A stretch of DNA of 64,000 nucleotides from Rhizobiaceae bacterium (GTDB taxonomy: Bacteria > Pseudomonadota > Alphaproteobacteria > Rhizobiales > Rhizobiaceae). Shown in pieces: positions 8,606 through 17,514 of the stretch. A model generated the notes under the pieces. It made no database searches and had not been told where the DNA came from. It saw only the letters and a program-made list of their open reading frames with translations. The stretch spans positions 48,025 through 112,024 of the forward strand of contig JAMLJD010000005.1 of the NCBI GenBank assembly GCA_023953775.1, read 5' to 3'. The first letter of the stretch is position 1; each line of letters begins with the position of its first letter. A program made the translations under genes and the position numbers.

Positions 8606-11600
8606 CTAAAGACCGGCCATGACCTTTTCGCCATGGGCGATGGTCGCCAGCGTGGCCTCGAGCAATGGACCGCCGAAGGCCTCGAAGGCCTTGCGCGCGC
8701 GTTCGCAGTTCGCCAGCCCAGCGTCCACCAGCGCGCGATCGCCGGTCGCGCGGCCATGTTCGATCAGCACCGCGCAAAGCGTGTCGCTGGCGTAAGGCGC
8801 CGTGTCGGGCAGTTTTTCCTCGTAGTAGCCCAGCGCGCGGCGGACGATATCCTCGGCACGGGCGAGCGCATCCGGGATCACGGCGGCGCCGGCGCGCGCG
8901 CGGCGTGCCGTAGCATAGGCGAACCCGTTGGCGAAATCCGACCATTGCTGCGGGGCCGTGTCGAAGTCGGTCGCGCCGATGACGCGGTCGTAGGCCGCGG
9001 CGGCCTCCGTGAAGGTTTCGGCATCGCCGGTCTTGTTGCCGAGGGACAGCAGGCTGGCCGCAAGCGATGCATAGGGCGCCCGCCAGTCAATGCCGACGCT
9101 GCCGTTGAGATAGGCCGGCATCGCCTCGCGATAGAGACCGACAGCGGTGCGCAATTCCTCCGCATTTCCAGTCATGTTGCCGAGGGCGGCATGCGCATCG
9201 GCGGCGTTGACCTGGGCCCAGGCAATGTCGGTTTCGCGGGCCGCCGCGTCAGGTTCTTCGACCAGCCGATCGAAGATTGCGACCGCCTCGCGGACCATCG
9301 CCTCGTCGGAGCGGATCTGGGCTGCATAGCGCAGCGCACCGGCGAACTCCGCGGCGGCCGACCGGTTCTCCAGTGCCGTCGCGGCCGCATCCGGTCCGAA
9401 GACAAGGCGGAAGGCCGCGATGGCGTTATCAAGCGCGGCATCGCCGGCGCCGGCGAAATAGCCCGACAGCAGGGCGCCGGCATGTTTGGCGCGGACGCGT
9501 TTCAGCATAGCGGCGTCACGATCCGGGTCGACGGCATCGGCAGCCGCGCCGTAGAGGTCCGCGGCCTCTCCGAGCCGGACGGGGTCGTTGGCCGCGCGGC
9601 CGATCGACCACACGAGGTCCGCGAGATTTTCCTGCGTCAGTGCGACGGGCTTGCCGGCGGCGGCAAGAAGGTCCAGCGCCTCGCGATAGGCCGCGACGGC
9701 ATCGTCGCGGGCGGCCGGCGACTGCGGCAGGTTCAGCGCCCACAGATTGTGGAGCGAGCGACCGGCCCGGTCGATGTCGGCCCCGCGTCCGGCCTTGTCG
9801 TCGCCGGGCAGGCGCCCCGCCCGCGCGCGCCACGCATCGGCGGCCTCGCGCAGGCTGTCGGCCGTGCCGATCCTGTCCAGCGCCTCGGCGAGCCGCTTCT
9901 GGTTCTTGAGCCAGGTCTCATCGCCGGTCTCCAGCGGTTGCGCCTCGCGCCATGCGTCGACCGCCTGCAGCCGGAAGGCTGCATCGCCGGTCATCGCGGC
10001 TAGCTGGTCGAGCGCCAGGCCGAGATTGCCCTGGACATTGGCCCAGATGGGGTTCGGGTTGTCCCGCGCCTCCGGCACCAGCGCGGCGCGATAGGCCGCG
10101 ACGCTCTCGGCCATCAGGTCGGCATCCTTCGCACTGGTCGCGGCCGAATAGAGCGTGCGGCCCAGCGTCGACCGCGTCTTGGCCAGAAGGTAGGCCGCTT
10201 TCCTGCCGACGAGTACTGCCTCGGCGCGCCTTGCCAGCGCGACGAGCGGCGCCCGGTCGGCATCGCCGGTGGCGAACCGCGCGACCGTGTCCGCCAGGAA
10301 GGTGACCCGCTCGAATACCCGTTCCGCCTCCCGCCCGCCATCGGCCGGCATCACCGCGACCGCCTGTTCGAGATCGTCCATGGCCGAGGAAATCATCGCG
10401 ATATCCTCGCGCAACTCGCCCTCGACCCGCTTCGAATCCGCCGCCATCGAGGCGACGCGCGCCCACTGCACGGGGTCGGCCGCCCGGTCGAGCTTCGCCA
10501 GTGTCGCGTGGTGGGTTTGCAGCCCCTTGTGCACGAGATCGGCGTCGCGGCGCCGGTAGCCGACATCACGGTAGAGTGCGCCGATGGAAATCCAGCTGTC
10601 GCGCCAGTCATTGGGAAAGCGCTCGCGCGTGTAGATCTCGAGTACGGCGTCGAGGTCGGCCAGCGCCTGGTCGAACCAGTGGCCGTTCTCGTCCTTGACC
10701 GCGGCGTGATGGGCATTGAGCGCCCGCGACGACAGGGCGGCGGCGTAGTCGGTGGGCATCGTGTCCTTGTCGGCGGCCGCGAGGATCTCGGTATAGGTCC
10801 GGTCCGCGGTACGGTATGCGTCGAGGTCGCCCTCGAAGATGCCGAGGTTCGACTGGGCGTTGCCGAGCGCCTGCATGGTGTCGACCCACTGGTCGAGGTC
10901 GTCCTCGCGGCCGTAGGCGGCGAGGCTCTCTTCGAGAAGACGGATCGCCTCGCGCGTCAGATCGCCATCCCTGTCGATGGCGGCAAGGTCCGTCATCGCG
11001 GTCGCCTGCGCGCGCACGGTGCGGGCCCACACCGCCGGCTCCTCCGTACGCGACGTCCGCTCGACGAGCGATGCGAAGCGGTCGACCGCGTCCTTCAGCA
11101 GCGCCTCGTCGTTGCGGCGCTTCGCCAGTTGCGACATCGCGCCCGCAAGATTGTACATGACGTCCTGCAGCGAAGACGAATGGATCATGCCCGTCTCGTC
11201 GAAGACGGGCATCGCGGCCTCGTAGACGTCGATCGATTCCCTGAGCAGGTCGAGATCGTCGAGCCGCTGCCCGGCAGTCATCAGCGTGTTGCCCAGGAAG
11301 AGCTGGCTCAGCGCGAGATCGCTGCGGTCCGGCAGGTCCTCGGCCATGCGGACAATGTCGCGCGCCAGATCGAGCGCTTCCATCAGCTTCTCGGTGTGGC
11401 CGCCGCGCCAGCCGAGCGACTGCAACGCCACGGCCTGGTTGCCACGATAGCTCCAGGCTGCCCAGTCGTCCCAGCGGCGCGCCTGTTCGTAGGCCTGCTC
11501 GTAGTCGTCGGCCGACTGCTGGTAGTTGAAGGCCATGTAGTTCGCCTTGCCGCTGCGGGCGTAGACCTCGGCGAATTCGAGCCGCCGGGCGGCGAGGTCC

Positions 11601-12883
11601 GCCTCGGCCTCGTCGACTGTCCTGTCGAGCTCGGCGACACGTTCCTTGGCCTTGCCGAACAGCCCGGTCGCCGCATTCAGCGCGCCCTCCTCGATCGCGG
11701 TCTCGGCAAGGGCAACCAGACGCTGGATCTCGGCGTCGCTCGAGGTCAACACCTTGCGATCGGCGCGCAGGCGCCTGATCTCGGCCGCCTGGGAGGTCAG
11801 CAGCTTCTCAAGCTCCGCCGGATCGTCGGGAGCCTCGGTGCCGAGCGCCTTGAGCATCGCATAGACCGCATCCATCGGCAGGTCGCCGGCGCTCGCCACC
11901 CTCTCGACCTGGCGCCGTTCGGGGTCGGGAAGCGAGGCAATGGTCAACAACAGTCCCCGGCGTTCGGCGAGGATGTCGCCCTCGGGGCCGGAGACGGGGT
12001 CCGGCGCCTCGCCGAAATACAGAAGCCGGCGCAGGCTCTCGTTGACCCATGGCCGCTGGCGCCCGCCGGTCTTCAGATAGACCTCCTCGGCCACCATCCG
12101 CATCACCGTGCCGAACTCCTCGCCCGCCATCGCCGCCAGATGGCGCAGCAGCGCCGCCGCATAGGGGCTGTGCTCGCCGTCGCCGTCGAGTGCCGGACGC
12201 CCCGGCTCGGCCGCGAAGCCGATCACCATGCCGAGATTGTCTTCCGGTGCGGCCTCGACCGTCACCCTCGCCGCGCCGCGCGTCTCGGCCAGACCGCCGG
12301 CGGCGACCGGAACCGGCTCGGCATCCGGGGTCTTCTTCAGGCTGACGCCCGGCGGGAACGGGTTGTCGCGGCAGGCATCGAGCAACAGGATCGTCACCGG
12401 CACGACCTCGCGCAGCCGCCGAAGCACGTCCGACAGCGGCACCAGCCGCCCGGCGGCGTCGTCGAGGGCGGAGAGATCGGCATCGGTCGGCACCAGCCAG
12501 TTCTCGCCGCCGGCCTCGATGCCGTGGCCGGCATAGTAGAGCACGGCGACATCGGCATCGGCGGCATCCTCGACGAAGCGTTCGAGATCGCGCTTCAACT
12601 GATCGGCATCGCGGTCGGTGCGCGACACCGAATCGAAGCCGAGATCGGACAGAAGCTCCTCGATGGCGTCGGCGTCGTTCTCCGGATTGGCGAGTTCGGG
12701 CAGCGCCTCATAGGCGCCATTGCCGACGATCAGCGCCACGCCGCGAAGATCCGCAGCAGGGGCCGGTGAGACGGCCAACAGCGCCAGCAGCAGCCCGACG
12801 AGGCAGGCTGCGAAAGCCGGGACCCTGCGGGCGGCGCGCGCATATTCCATGGATTGCCGGTCCGGCTGAACGAAACCCGTCAT
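8606..12883 (-). CDS. Exported caspase-like (peptidase C14) protein with long TPR array
   Basis: This 1425-residue protein has an N-terminal signal peptide (hydrophobic stretch at about 21-40, cleavage near APAADLR) and then a caspase-fold domain at about 45-260. The His of YYAGHG (H120) and the Cys of LLLDACRDN (C171) form the expected dyad. Residues from about 400 on are almost entirely TPR-like helical repeats. The signal peptide predicts action outside the cytoplasm, probably the periplasm. Bacterial metacaspase-like enzymes cut after basic residues and are linked to stress or cell-death responses, but the role here is unknown. GGTGAGAG lies just before the ATG at 12883; a second ATG at 12850 has no ribosome site. 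It heads the tandem caspase pair. Confidence 0.88.
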   Translation of the reverse strand: MTGFVQPDRQSMEYARAARRVPAFAACLVGLLLALLAVSPAPAADLRGVALIVGNGAYEALPELANPENDADAIEELLSDLGFDSVSRTDRDADQLKRDLERFVEDAADADVAVLYYAGHGIEAGGENWLVPTDADLSALDDAAGRLVPLSDVLRRLREVVPVTILLLDACRDNPFPPGVSLKKTPDAEPVPVAAGGLAETRGAARVTVEAAPEDNLGMVIGFAAEPGRPALDGDGEHSPYAAALLRHLAAMAGEEFGTVMRMVAEEVYLKTGGRQRPWVNESLRRLLYFGEAPDPVSGPEGDILAERRGLLLTIASLPDPERRQVERVASAGDLPMDAVYAMLKALGTEAPDDPAELEKLLTSQAAEIRRLRADRKVLTSSDAEIQRLVALAETAIEEGALNAATGLFGKAKERVAELDRTVDEAEADLAARRLEFAEVYARSGKANYMAFNYQQSADDYEQAYEQARRWDDWAAWSYRGNQAVALQSLGWRGGHTEKLMEALDLARDIVRMAEDLPDRSDLALSQLFLGNTLMTAGQRLDDLDLLRESIDVYEAAMPVFDETGMIHSSSLQDVMYNLAGAMSQLAKRRNDEALLKDAVDRFASLVERTSRTEEPAVWARTVRAQATAMTDLAAIDRDGDLTREAIRLLEESLAAYGREDDLDQWVDTMQALGNAQSNLGIFEGDLDAYRTADRTYTEILAAADKDTMPTDYAAALSSRALNAHHAAVKDENGHWFDQALADLDAVLEIYTRERFPNDWRDSWISIGALYRDVGYRRRDADLVHKGLQTHHATLAKLDRAADPVQWARVASMAADSKRVEGELREDIAMISSAMDDLEQAVAVMPADGGREAERVFERVTFLADTVARFATGDADRAPLVALARRAEAVLVGRKAAYLLAKTRSTLGRTLYSAATSAKDADLMAESVAAYRAALVPEARDNPNPIWANVQGNLGLALDQLAAMTGDAAFRLQAVDAWREAQPLETGDETWLKNQKRLAEALDRIGTADSLREAADAWRARAGRLPGDDKAGRGADIDRAGRSLHNLWALNLPQSPAARDDAVAAYREALDLLAAAGKPVALTQENLADLVWSIGRAANDPVRLGEAADLYGAAADAVDPDRDAAMLKRVRAKHAGALLSGYFAGAGDAALDNAIAAFRLVFGPDAAATALENRSAAAEFAGALRYAAQIRSDEAMVREAVAIFDRLVEEPDAAARETDIAWAQVNAADAHAALGNMTGNAEELRTAVGLYREAMPAYLNGSVGIDWRAPYASLAASLLSLGNKTGDAETFTEAAAAYDRVIGATDFDTAPQQWSDFANGFAYATARRARAGAAVIPDALARAEDIVRRALGYYEEKLPDTAPYASDTLCAVLIEHGRATGDRALVDAGLANCERARKAFEAFGGPLLEATLATIAHGEKVMAGL

Positions 12884-12931
12884 CGGCTCTCACCACCCGC
12901 TCTTTTCAAACCCCGGGCGAGACTAGCCGCA

Positions 12932-12960
12932 GGAATGGGGCCATGTCATGACCCCATTCC
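12932..12960 (-). terminator. Strong hairpin between pcfJ-like gene and caspase operon
   Basis: GGAATGGGG (12932-12940) and CCCCATTCC (12952-12960) form a perfect 9-bp stem with an 11-base loop, 28 bp after the PcfJ stop on the minus strand. No T-run follows, so it may be an attenuator, or a terminator needing a factor, limiting read-through into the caspase genes. Confidence 0.45.
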
Positions 12961-12988
12961 CGCGGTAGCCGGCTGCGCCGTTTCGCCG

Positions 12989-14152
12989 TCACGCCAGCAC
13001 TACGCCGCGCGCCTTGGCCCAGCGCACAAGGATGCGCTCTTCATCGGGCAGCGGCAGACGGTTGGCGAAGCCGCGCACCTGCACCGCGCGGTTCTGGCGG
13101 TCGAGCTCGATCGTCAGAAGGCGTTCCGGCTTGCCGTTGCCGACGCGGCGCAGCGACCAGATCGACGCCTGGCCGTTGATGCACTTCGCGGCATAGGTCG
13201 ACACGCAGTGGCGCATCGCACGGGTTTCGGCGACGAGCTCCTCGGCCGAGCGAAGCTGGCGAATGGCGTATTCCTCGCGGCTCCGGCGGGCATCCCTGGC
13301 ATTCGGCTTCCACGACCAATCGCCGAGCGCGGCGCCCTCCCACCGTCCGCCGTCGGGTGCGGCATGGCGGCCTTCGGCGCGTGCCCGGGCGGCAAGGGCG
13401 CGCTGGCGCGCGGCCTCGATGCGATGGATGGCCGCGAGGTCGCGGTGCCACTCGCGCATCTGGCGCTCCAGCGAGACGAGCGTGCGGCCCTTGAGGCTGC
13501 AACGGCTGTCACGGCGGTGGCAGGCCACAAGGTAGTCGTGCAGGTCGTCCATCGTCTCGACCGGCGCGGGATTGGCGCAGAAGAACTGCGCCACCTCGCG
13601 CCAGAAGGCGAGATGTCGACGCATGGTCCGCGCGATCTTCGAGTGGGCAATGCGCAGCGCGACGCCGACATCGTCCGTGTAGCTGCGGGCGACCGCCTGC
13701 CAGAACGCCTGGTCGAAGGAAAGGTCGCCGGGCGGGTTGAGAAAGCGATGCACCTCCTTGCGCGTCAGCCAGCGGCCGGCTCCCTCCTTGTAGAGCGAGC
13801 CGCCGCGCGCCGCGACGATGTACCAGCGCTTGCGCAGCCGGATCTCGTCGGCGGCGAGGCCGCCGGTATCGCGCCAGATGCGCTCCAGCGACGAGGGCAC
13901 GGGAAACCGGGCATAGAGGTGACGCGCCGCGGCAAGCCGCAGCTTCGCGGGATCGCGCGACTTGATGTGCGGACGCCAGGCATCCGCGTCGCGGATCGCC
14001 TCGCCGGAGAACCCGGCGCGGGCGGCGGCCATCGCATCGGCGAAATCGGGTGCCGCGCGCGGCGCGCGCGCAACGCGTTTCAGCGTCGCGTCATAGGCCG
14101 CGAGGCGCTGGCGCTCGGCCTCCTGCCGGCGCGTGATCATGGAGCGGGCCAT
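12989..14152 (-). CDS. PcfJ-domain protein
   Basis: This 387-residue basic protein carries a PcfJ-like domain in its last 110 residues, with the hallmark ETRAMRHCVSTYAAKCINGQ (about 310-330), where the conserved His/Cys precede IWSLR. The first 290 residues are helical, Arg-rich and include WYIVAARGGSLYKEGAGRWLT. PcfJ was named from enterococcal conjugative plasmids and is common in mobile and accessory regions; its biochemical role is not known. The ATG at 14152 has AAGGAGG 9 bases upstream. It is upstream of, and on the same strand as, the caspase-like genes, but separated from them by a hairpin. It supports calling 5.5-15.3 kb accessory DNA. Confidence 0.8.
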   Translation of the reverse strand: MARSMITRRQEAERQRLAAYDATLKRVARAPRAAPDFADAMAAARAGFSGEAIRDADAWRPHIKSRDPAKLRLAAARHLYARFPVPSSLERIWRDTGGLAADEIRLRKRWYIVAARGGSLYKEGAGRWLTRKEVHRFLNPPGDLSFDQAFWQAVARSYTDDVGVALRIAHSKIARTMRRHLAFWREVAQFFCANPAPVETMDDLHDYLVACHRRDSRCSLKGRTLVSLERQMREWHRDLAAIHRIEAARQRALAARARAEGRHAAPDGGRWEGAALGDWSWKPNARDARRSREEYAIRQLRSAEELVAETRAMRHCVSTYAAKCINGQASIWSLRRVGNGKPERLLTIELDRQNRAVQVRGFANRLPLPDEERILVRWAKARGVVLA

Positions 14153-14237
14153 GGGGGTTCGACCTCCTTGGATTGCAGTCAGCCGGACGCAATGCGGGCG
14201 CCGGCACGGAACGTGTCGTCGTCGCTTGCATTCGCAT
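14091..14237 (-). CDS. Possible leader peptide overlapping the pcfJ-like start
   Basis: A 48-codon reading frame starts at ATG 14237 (MRMQATTTRSVPAPALRPAD) right after a strong ribosome site, GAAGGAGAACA. It runs 62 bp into the PcfJ gene in another frame. The strong ribosome site with no other start to serve is the main evidence; the His/Pro-rich product looks like no known protein. It may be a leader peptide tuning PcfJ translation, or chance. Confidence 0.3.
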   Translation of the reverse strand: MRMQATTTRSVPAPALRPADCNPRRSNPHGPLHDHAPAGGRAPAPRGL

Positions 14238-14359
14238 TGACTGTTCTCCTTCGAGGTTCGAACGGATGCGCGAGGGCCATCGGGGCCCGGCGCAAGGGTG
14301 CCGCTGCGTAATGGCGATCCATGGCCGGAATGTGGCGGATTTCGACAAATGTCCGGCTG

Positions 14360-14420
14360 TGTAGCGATATTTTATGTACGACTTTCTGTTTTACGATTGA
14401 TTTTACGTTTTTGACGATTA
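14360..14420 (+). promoter_or_regulatory. AT-rich promoter/operator region of the toxin-antitoxin pair
   Basis: This stretch is much richer in A/T than its surroundings. It contains TTTTACG at 14389 and 14401 (12-bp period) and the related TTTTGACG at 14409. Evenly spaced short direct repeats upstream of vapB-type genes are usually where the antitoxin binds and autorepresses. I could not fix a convincing -35/-10 pair. Confidence 0.4.
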
Positions 14421-14451
14421 TGTTGCGGCTTCAGGATGAATGGAGGCCGTC

Positions 14452-14937
14452 ATGAACATGCTCCACAGATCGGTTCGCAGCGGATCGGAGAAGGCGCGCA
14501 TCTGGCAGCTCTGCGACGAACTCCTCGAACGAACGGGCCGTGTCCCCTCCGGCCGCGAGGTCGTCGATCTCTATGTTGCCGAGGGCGGAAACGAAGGCAC
14601 CGGCTTCACCCAGTATTCGCACTGGAAGAAAGCGCTTGCCGCGCAACAGGCCGCGGACGACGAGCCGATGCCCGACGCGCCGGGCTCGCTGCCCTTCCGT
14701 GCACTGTCCGTTTCGCCGGAGGGACACCTGGTGCTCCCGCCCGACATGCGCCGCGCGATGCTGCTCGACGCGGACGGGCGTGTGACGGTCAGCGTCGTCG
14801 ACGGCGAATTGCGCGCGATCTCGCCGATGAGCGCGGTGCACCAGCTCCAGCGGCGCGCCGCAGCGCTGGTGAAGCCCGGCACTCTGGTTTCGGACGAGCT
14901 GGTCGCGGAGCGGCGCGCGGAAGCCGCCAATGGCTGA
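14452..14937 (+). CDS. VapB-type antitoxin with extra N-terminal DNA-binding-like domain
   Basis: This 161-residue protein precedes and overlaps a PIN toxin gene. Residues about 75-120 form an AbrB/SpoVT-like swapped-hairpin barrel (LSVSPEGHLVLPPDMRRAML), the usual DNA-binding part of VapB antitoxins. Residues about 8-55 form an additional helical region (KARIWQLCDELLERTGRVPS, then YSHWKKAL) resembling the N-terminal DNA-binding part of KfrA-like plasmid proteins. Typical VapB proteins are only 70-90 residues, so this is roughly double. GGAGG lies 5 bases before the ATG at 14452; the earlier in-frame ATG at 14440 would destroy that site. It should neutralise the toxin and repress its own operon. 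Confidence 0.78.
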   Translation: MNMLHRSVRSGSEKARIWQLCDELLERTGRVPSGREVVDLYVAEGGNEGTGFTQYSHWKKALAAQQAADDEPMPDAPGSLPFRALSVSPEGHLVLPPDMRRAMLLDADGRVTVSVVDGELRAISPMSAVHQLQRRAAALVKPGTLVSDELVAERRAEAANG

Positions 14938-15313
14938 CTTCGTGCTGGACGCATCGGCCCTGCTTGCCATCGCGTTCAACGAACCGGGCGCCGATATCGC
15001 GATTTCGAGGATGGCGGCGTGCAGCGTGTCGGCCGTCAACTATTCCGAAGCTTCGGCCAAGATGATCGACAAGGGGTTCGATCCCGCGGAGGCCACCGGC
15101 TGGCTCGATGCGCTGGCGCTCGACATCGTCGCTTTCGACAGGGCGGCGGCCGCGCGCGCCGCAGCCTTGCGCCCGATCGCCGGAGCGCGGCGCCTGTCCT
15201 TCGCCGACCGGGCCTGCATCGCGCTTGCCGCCGACATCGAGGCGACGGCCGTCACGACCGATCGCGCATGGGCTGACATCGGCCTGCCCTGCACTGTAGA
15301 ACTGATCCGATAG
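14930..15313 (+). CDS. VapC-like PIN-domain toxin (ribonuclease)
   Basis: This 127-residue PIN-domain protein is probably a VapC ribonuclease toxin. The acidic metal-binding residues are in place: D in FVLDASALLAI (position 6), E in NYSEASAK (about 41), D in LSFADRACIALA (about 91) and D in AVTTDRAWAD (about 109). The ATG overlaps the antitoxin stop region by 8 bp, the tight coupling normal for toxin-antitoxin operons. Family members cut tRNA or rRNA; the target here is unknown. Confidence 0.88.
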   Translation: MADFVLDASALLAIAFNEPGADIAISRMAACSVSAVNYSEASAKMIDKGFDPAEATGWLDALALDIVAFDRAAAARAAALRPIAGARRLSFADRACIALAADIEATAVTTDRAWADIGLPCTVELIR

Positions 15314-15374
15314 ACGCCGCGTCCGCGCGACTCGGCCCGATGCATTGCAAGAACGCTGGGAGTGAATACCGCCG

Positions 15375-16982
15375 ATGCCCGTCATCCAGTCCGCCGTCTC
15401 GCCGGCCTCCGATGCCTTCCGCGCCAATTCCGAGGTGATGGAGGGCCTGCTCGACGAGCTGCGCCAGATCGCGGCCAGGACCGAACGCGGCGGCAGCGAC
15501 GACGCGCGCCAGCGCCATGTCGAGCGCGGCAAGCTTCTGCCGCGCGAGCGGCTGTCGCAGCTTCTCGACAAGGGCGCGCCGTTCCTCGAGGTCGGCCAGT
15601 TCGCCGCGCATGACATGTATGGCGGCGAGATCGCGTCGGCCGGCATCATCACCGGCATCGGCCGCATCGAGGGCACGGAATGCGTGATCGTGGTCAACGA
15701 CGCCACGGTGAAGGGCGGCACCTACTATCCGCTGACGGTGAAGAAGCATCTGCGCGCGCAGGAGATCGCGGTGCAGAACAATTTGCCCTGCATCTACCTG
15801 GTCGATTCCGGCGGCGCCAACCTGCCCAACCAGGACGAGGTGTTTCCCGACCGCGACCATTTCGGCCGCATCTTCTACAACCAGGCCAACATGTCGGCCG
15901 CCGGCATTCCGCAGATCGCCTGCGTGATGGGCTCGTGCACGGCGGGCGGCGCCTATGTGCCGGCGATGTCGGACGAGACGATCATGGTCAAGAACCAGGC
16001 GACGATCTTCCTCGGCGGACCGCCGCTGGTAAAGGCGGCGATCGGCGAAGTCGTGACGGCGGAGGAACTCGGCGGGGCCGAGGTGCACACGCGCGAATCC
16101 GGCGTCGCCGACCACTACGCCGTCGACGACGAGCACGCGCTCGCCATCGTGCGGCGGATCGTGAAAAGCCTCAACCGGACCAAGCGCCACGGCCAGGCGC
16201 TGACGCCGCCGGCCGCGCCCGCCTACGACCCGGCCGAGATCGCCGGCATCGTGCCGGCCGACACGCGCACGCCCTATGACGTGCGCGAGGTGATCGCGCG
16301 GGTGGTCGACGGCTCCGAGCTCGACGAGTTCAAGGCCAATTACGGCACCACGCTGATCACCGGCTTCGCGCATATACACGGCCAGCCGGTCGGCATCATC
16401 GCCAACAATGGCGTGCTGTTTTCCGAAAGTGCGCTGAAGGGCGCGCATTTCATCGAGCTGTGCTGCCAGCGCAAGATCCCGCTCGTCTTCCTGCAGAACA
16501 TCACCGGCTTCATGGTCGGCCGCAAATACGAGGCCGGCGGTATCGCCAAGGACGGCGCCAAGCTGGTGACGGCGGTGGCGACGGCGCGCGTGCCCAAGGT
16601 GACAGTCATCATCGGCGGCTCGTTCGGCGCCGGCAATTACGGCATGTGCGGGCGGGCCTATTCGCCGCGTTTCCTGTGGATGTGGCCCAATGCGCGCATC
16701 TCGGTGATGGGCGGCGAACAGGCCGCAACCGTGCTCGCCATCGTCAAGCGCGAGGGCATCGAGCGAAAGGGCGGCACCTGGAACGCGATCGAGGAGGCCG
16801 AATTCCGCGAGCCGATCCGCGAGCGCTTCGAGCATGAGGGCCGGCCGCTCTATTCCTCGGCCCGACTGTGGGACGACGGCATCATCGACCCGGCCAAGAC
16901 CCGCGACGTGCTGGCGCTGAGCCTTTCGGCCGCGCTCAACGCGGAGATCGAGGACACGAAGTTCGGCGTGTTCAGGATGTAG
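15375..16982 (+). CDS. mccB: Methylcrotonyl-CoA carboxylase, carboxyltransferase (beta) subunit
   Basis: This 535-residue carboxyltransferase moves CO2 from biotin on MccA to 3-methylcrotonyl-CoA, the step after isovaleryl-CoA dehydrogenase in leucine catabolism. Two crotonase-fold halves are visible: the acyl-CoA half with [20 protein letters not shown] and [16 protein letters not shown], and the biotin half with [20 protein letters not shown] and [17 protein letters not shown]. The N-terminal ERLLDKG-like region ([17 protein letters not shown]) is typical. It lies 10.7 kb from ivd and 2.7 kb from mccA, whereas these genes are usually adjacent in related bacteria. Confidence 0.95.
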   Translation: MPVIQSAVSPASDAFRANSEVMEGLLDELRQIAARTERGGSDDARQRHVERGKLLPRERLSQLLDKGAPFLEVGQFAAHDMYGGEIASAGIITGIGRIEGTECVIVVNDATVKGGTYYPLTVKKHLRAQEIAVQNNLPCIYLVDSGGANLPNQDEVFPDRDHFGRIFYNQANMSAAGIPQIACVMGSCTAGGAYVPAMSDETIMVKNQATIFLGGPPLVKAAIGEVVTAEELGGAEVHTRESGVADHYAVDDEHALAIVRRIVKSLNRTKRHGQALTPPAAPAYDPAEIAGIVPADTRTPYDVREVIARVVDGSELDEFKANYGTTLITGFAHIHGQPVGIIANNGVLFSESALKGAHFIELCCQRKIPLVFLQNITGFMVGRKYEAGGIAKDGAKLVTAVATARVPKVTVIIGGSFGAGNYGMCGRAYSPRFLWMWPNARISVMGGEQAATVLAIVKREGIERKGGTWNAIEEAEFREPIRERFEHEGRPLYSSARLWDDGIIDPAKTRDVLALSLSAALNAEIEDTKFGVFRM

Positions 16983-17095
16983 GGGCCTCGCCTGTCCCGA
17001 GCCCCGGAGGTCGGCGCCAGGAGCCCCCTCGCCCCGTGACGCCGATGGCATTCACGCCGCGACGGCGTTACGATCCCCGCCCCCGAGGAGGACCC

Positions 17096-17449
17096 ATGCC
17101 CAGGCACCGCATCTATTCGATGAGCTTTGCCAGCGTCTATCCGCACTATGTCGCCAAGGCGGAGAGGAAGGGGCGCACCAAGGCCGAGCTCGACGAGATC
17201 ATCCACTGGCTGACAGGCTACGACGCGGACGGGCTCTCGAGGGTCCTCGACGACAAGACCGACTTCGAGACCTTCTTCGCCGAGGCGCCGCGCATGAACC
17301 CGGCGCGTGATCAGATCACCGGCCTGATCTGCGGCGTCCGCGTCGAGGACGTCGAGGAACCGCTGATGCGCGAGATCCGCTATCTCGACAAGCTGGTCGA
17401 CGAACTGGCGAAAGGTAAGAAGATGGAGAAGATACTGAGGGCGGGTTAG
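17096..17449 (+). CDS. DUF2200 family protein
   Basis: This 117-residue soluble protein matches the DUF2200 family in size and sequence, with [20 protein letters not shown] at the N-terminus, [11 protein letters not shown] at about 33-43 and [20 protein letters not shown] at about 78-97. No function is established for the family. GAGGAGG lies 4 bases before the ATG at 17096. It sits 113 bp after mccB on the same strand and may be co-transcribed with it. Confidence 0.85.
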   Translation: MPRHRIYSMSFASVYPHYVAKAERKGRTKAELDEIIHWLTGYDADGLSRVLDDKTDFETFFAEAPRMNPARDQITGLICGVRVEDVEEPLMREIRYLDKLVDELAKGKKMEKILRAG

Positions 17450-17514
17450 GGAGGCGGCCGCGGTGTATCGACCAGATTCCTCCGTCTCATGCCACTCAGA
17501 GCCCAGTTGAAATA

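Noticed and set aside
10508..12769. Long plus-strand open frame (753 codons) opposite the caspase-TPR gene
   Set aside because: It is antisense to a gene with a signal peptide, catalytic motifs and TPR repeats; the translated sequence is Arg/Gly/Val-rich without domains, as expected from GC-rich codon bias.
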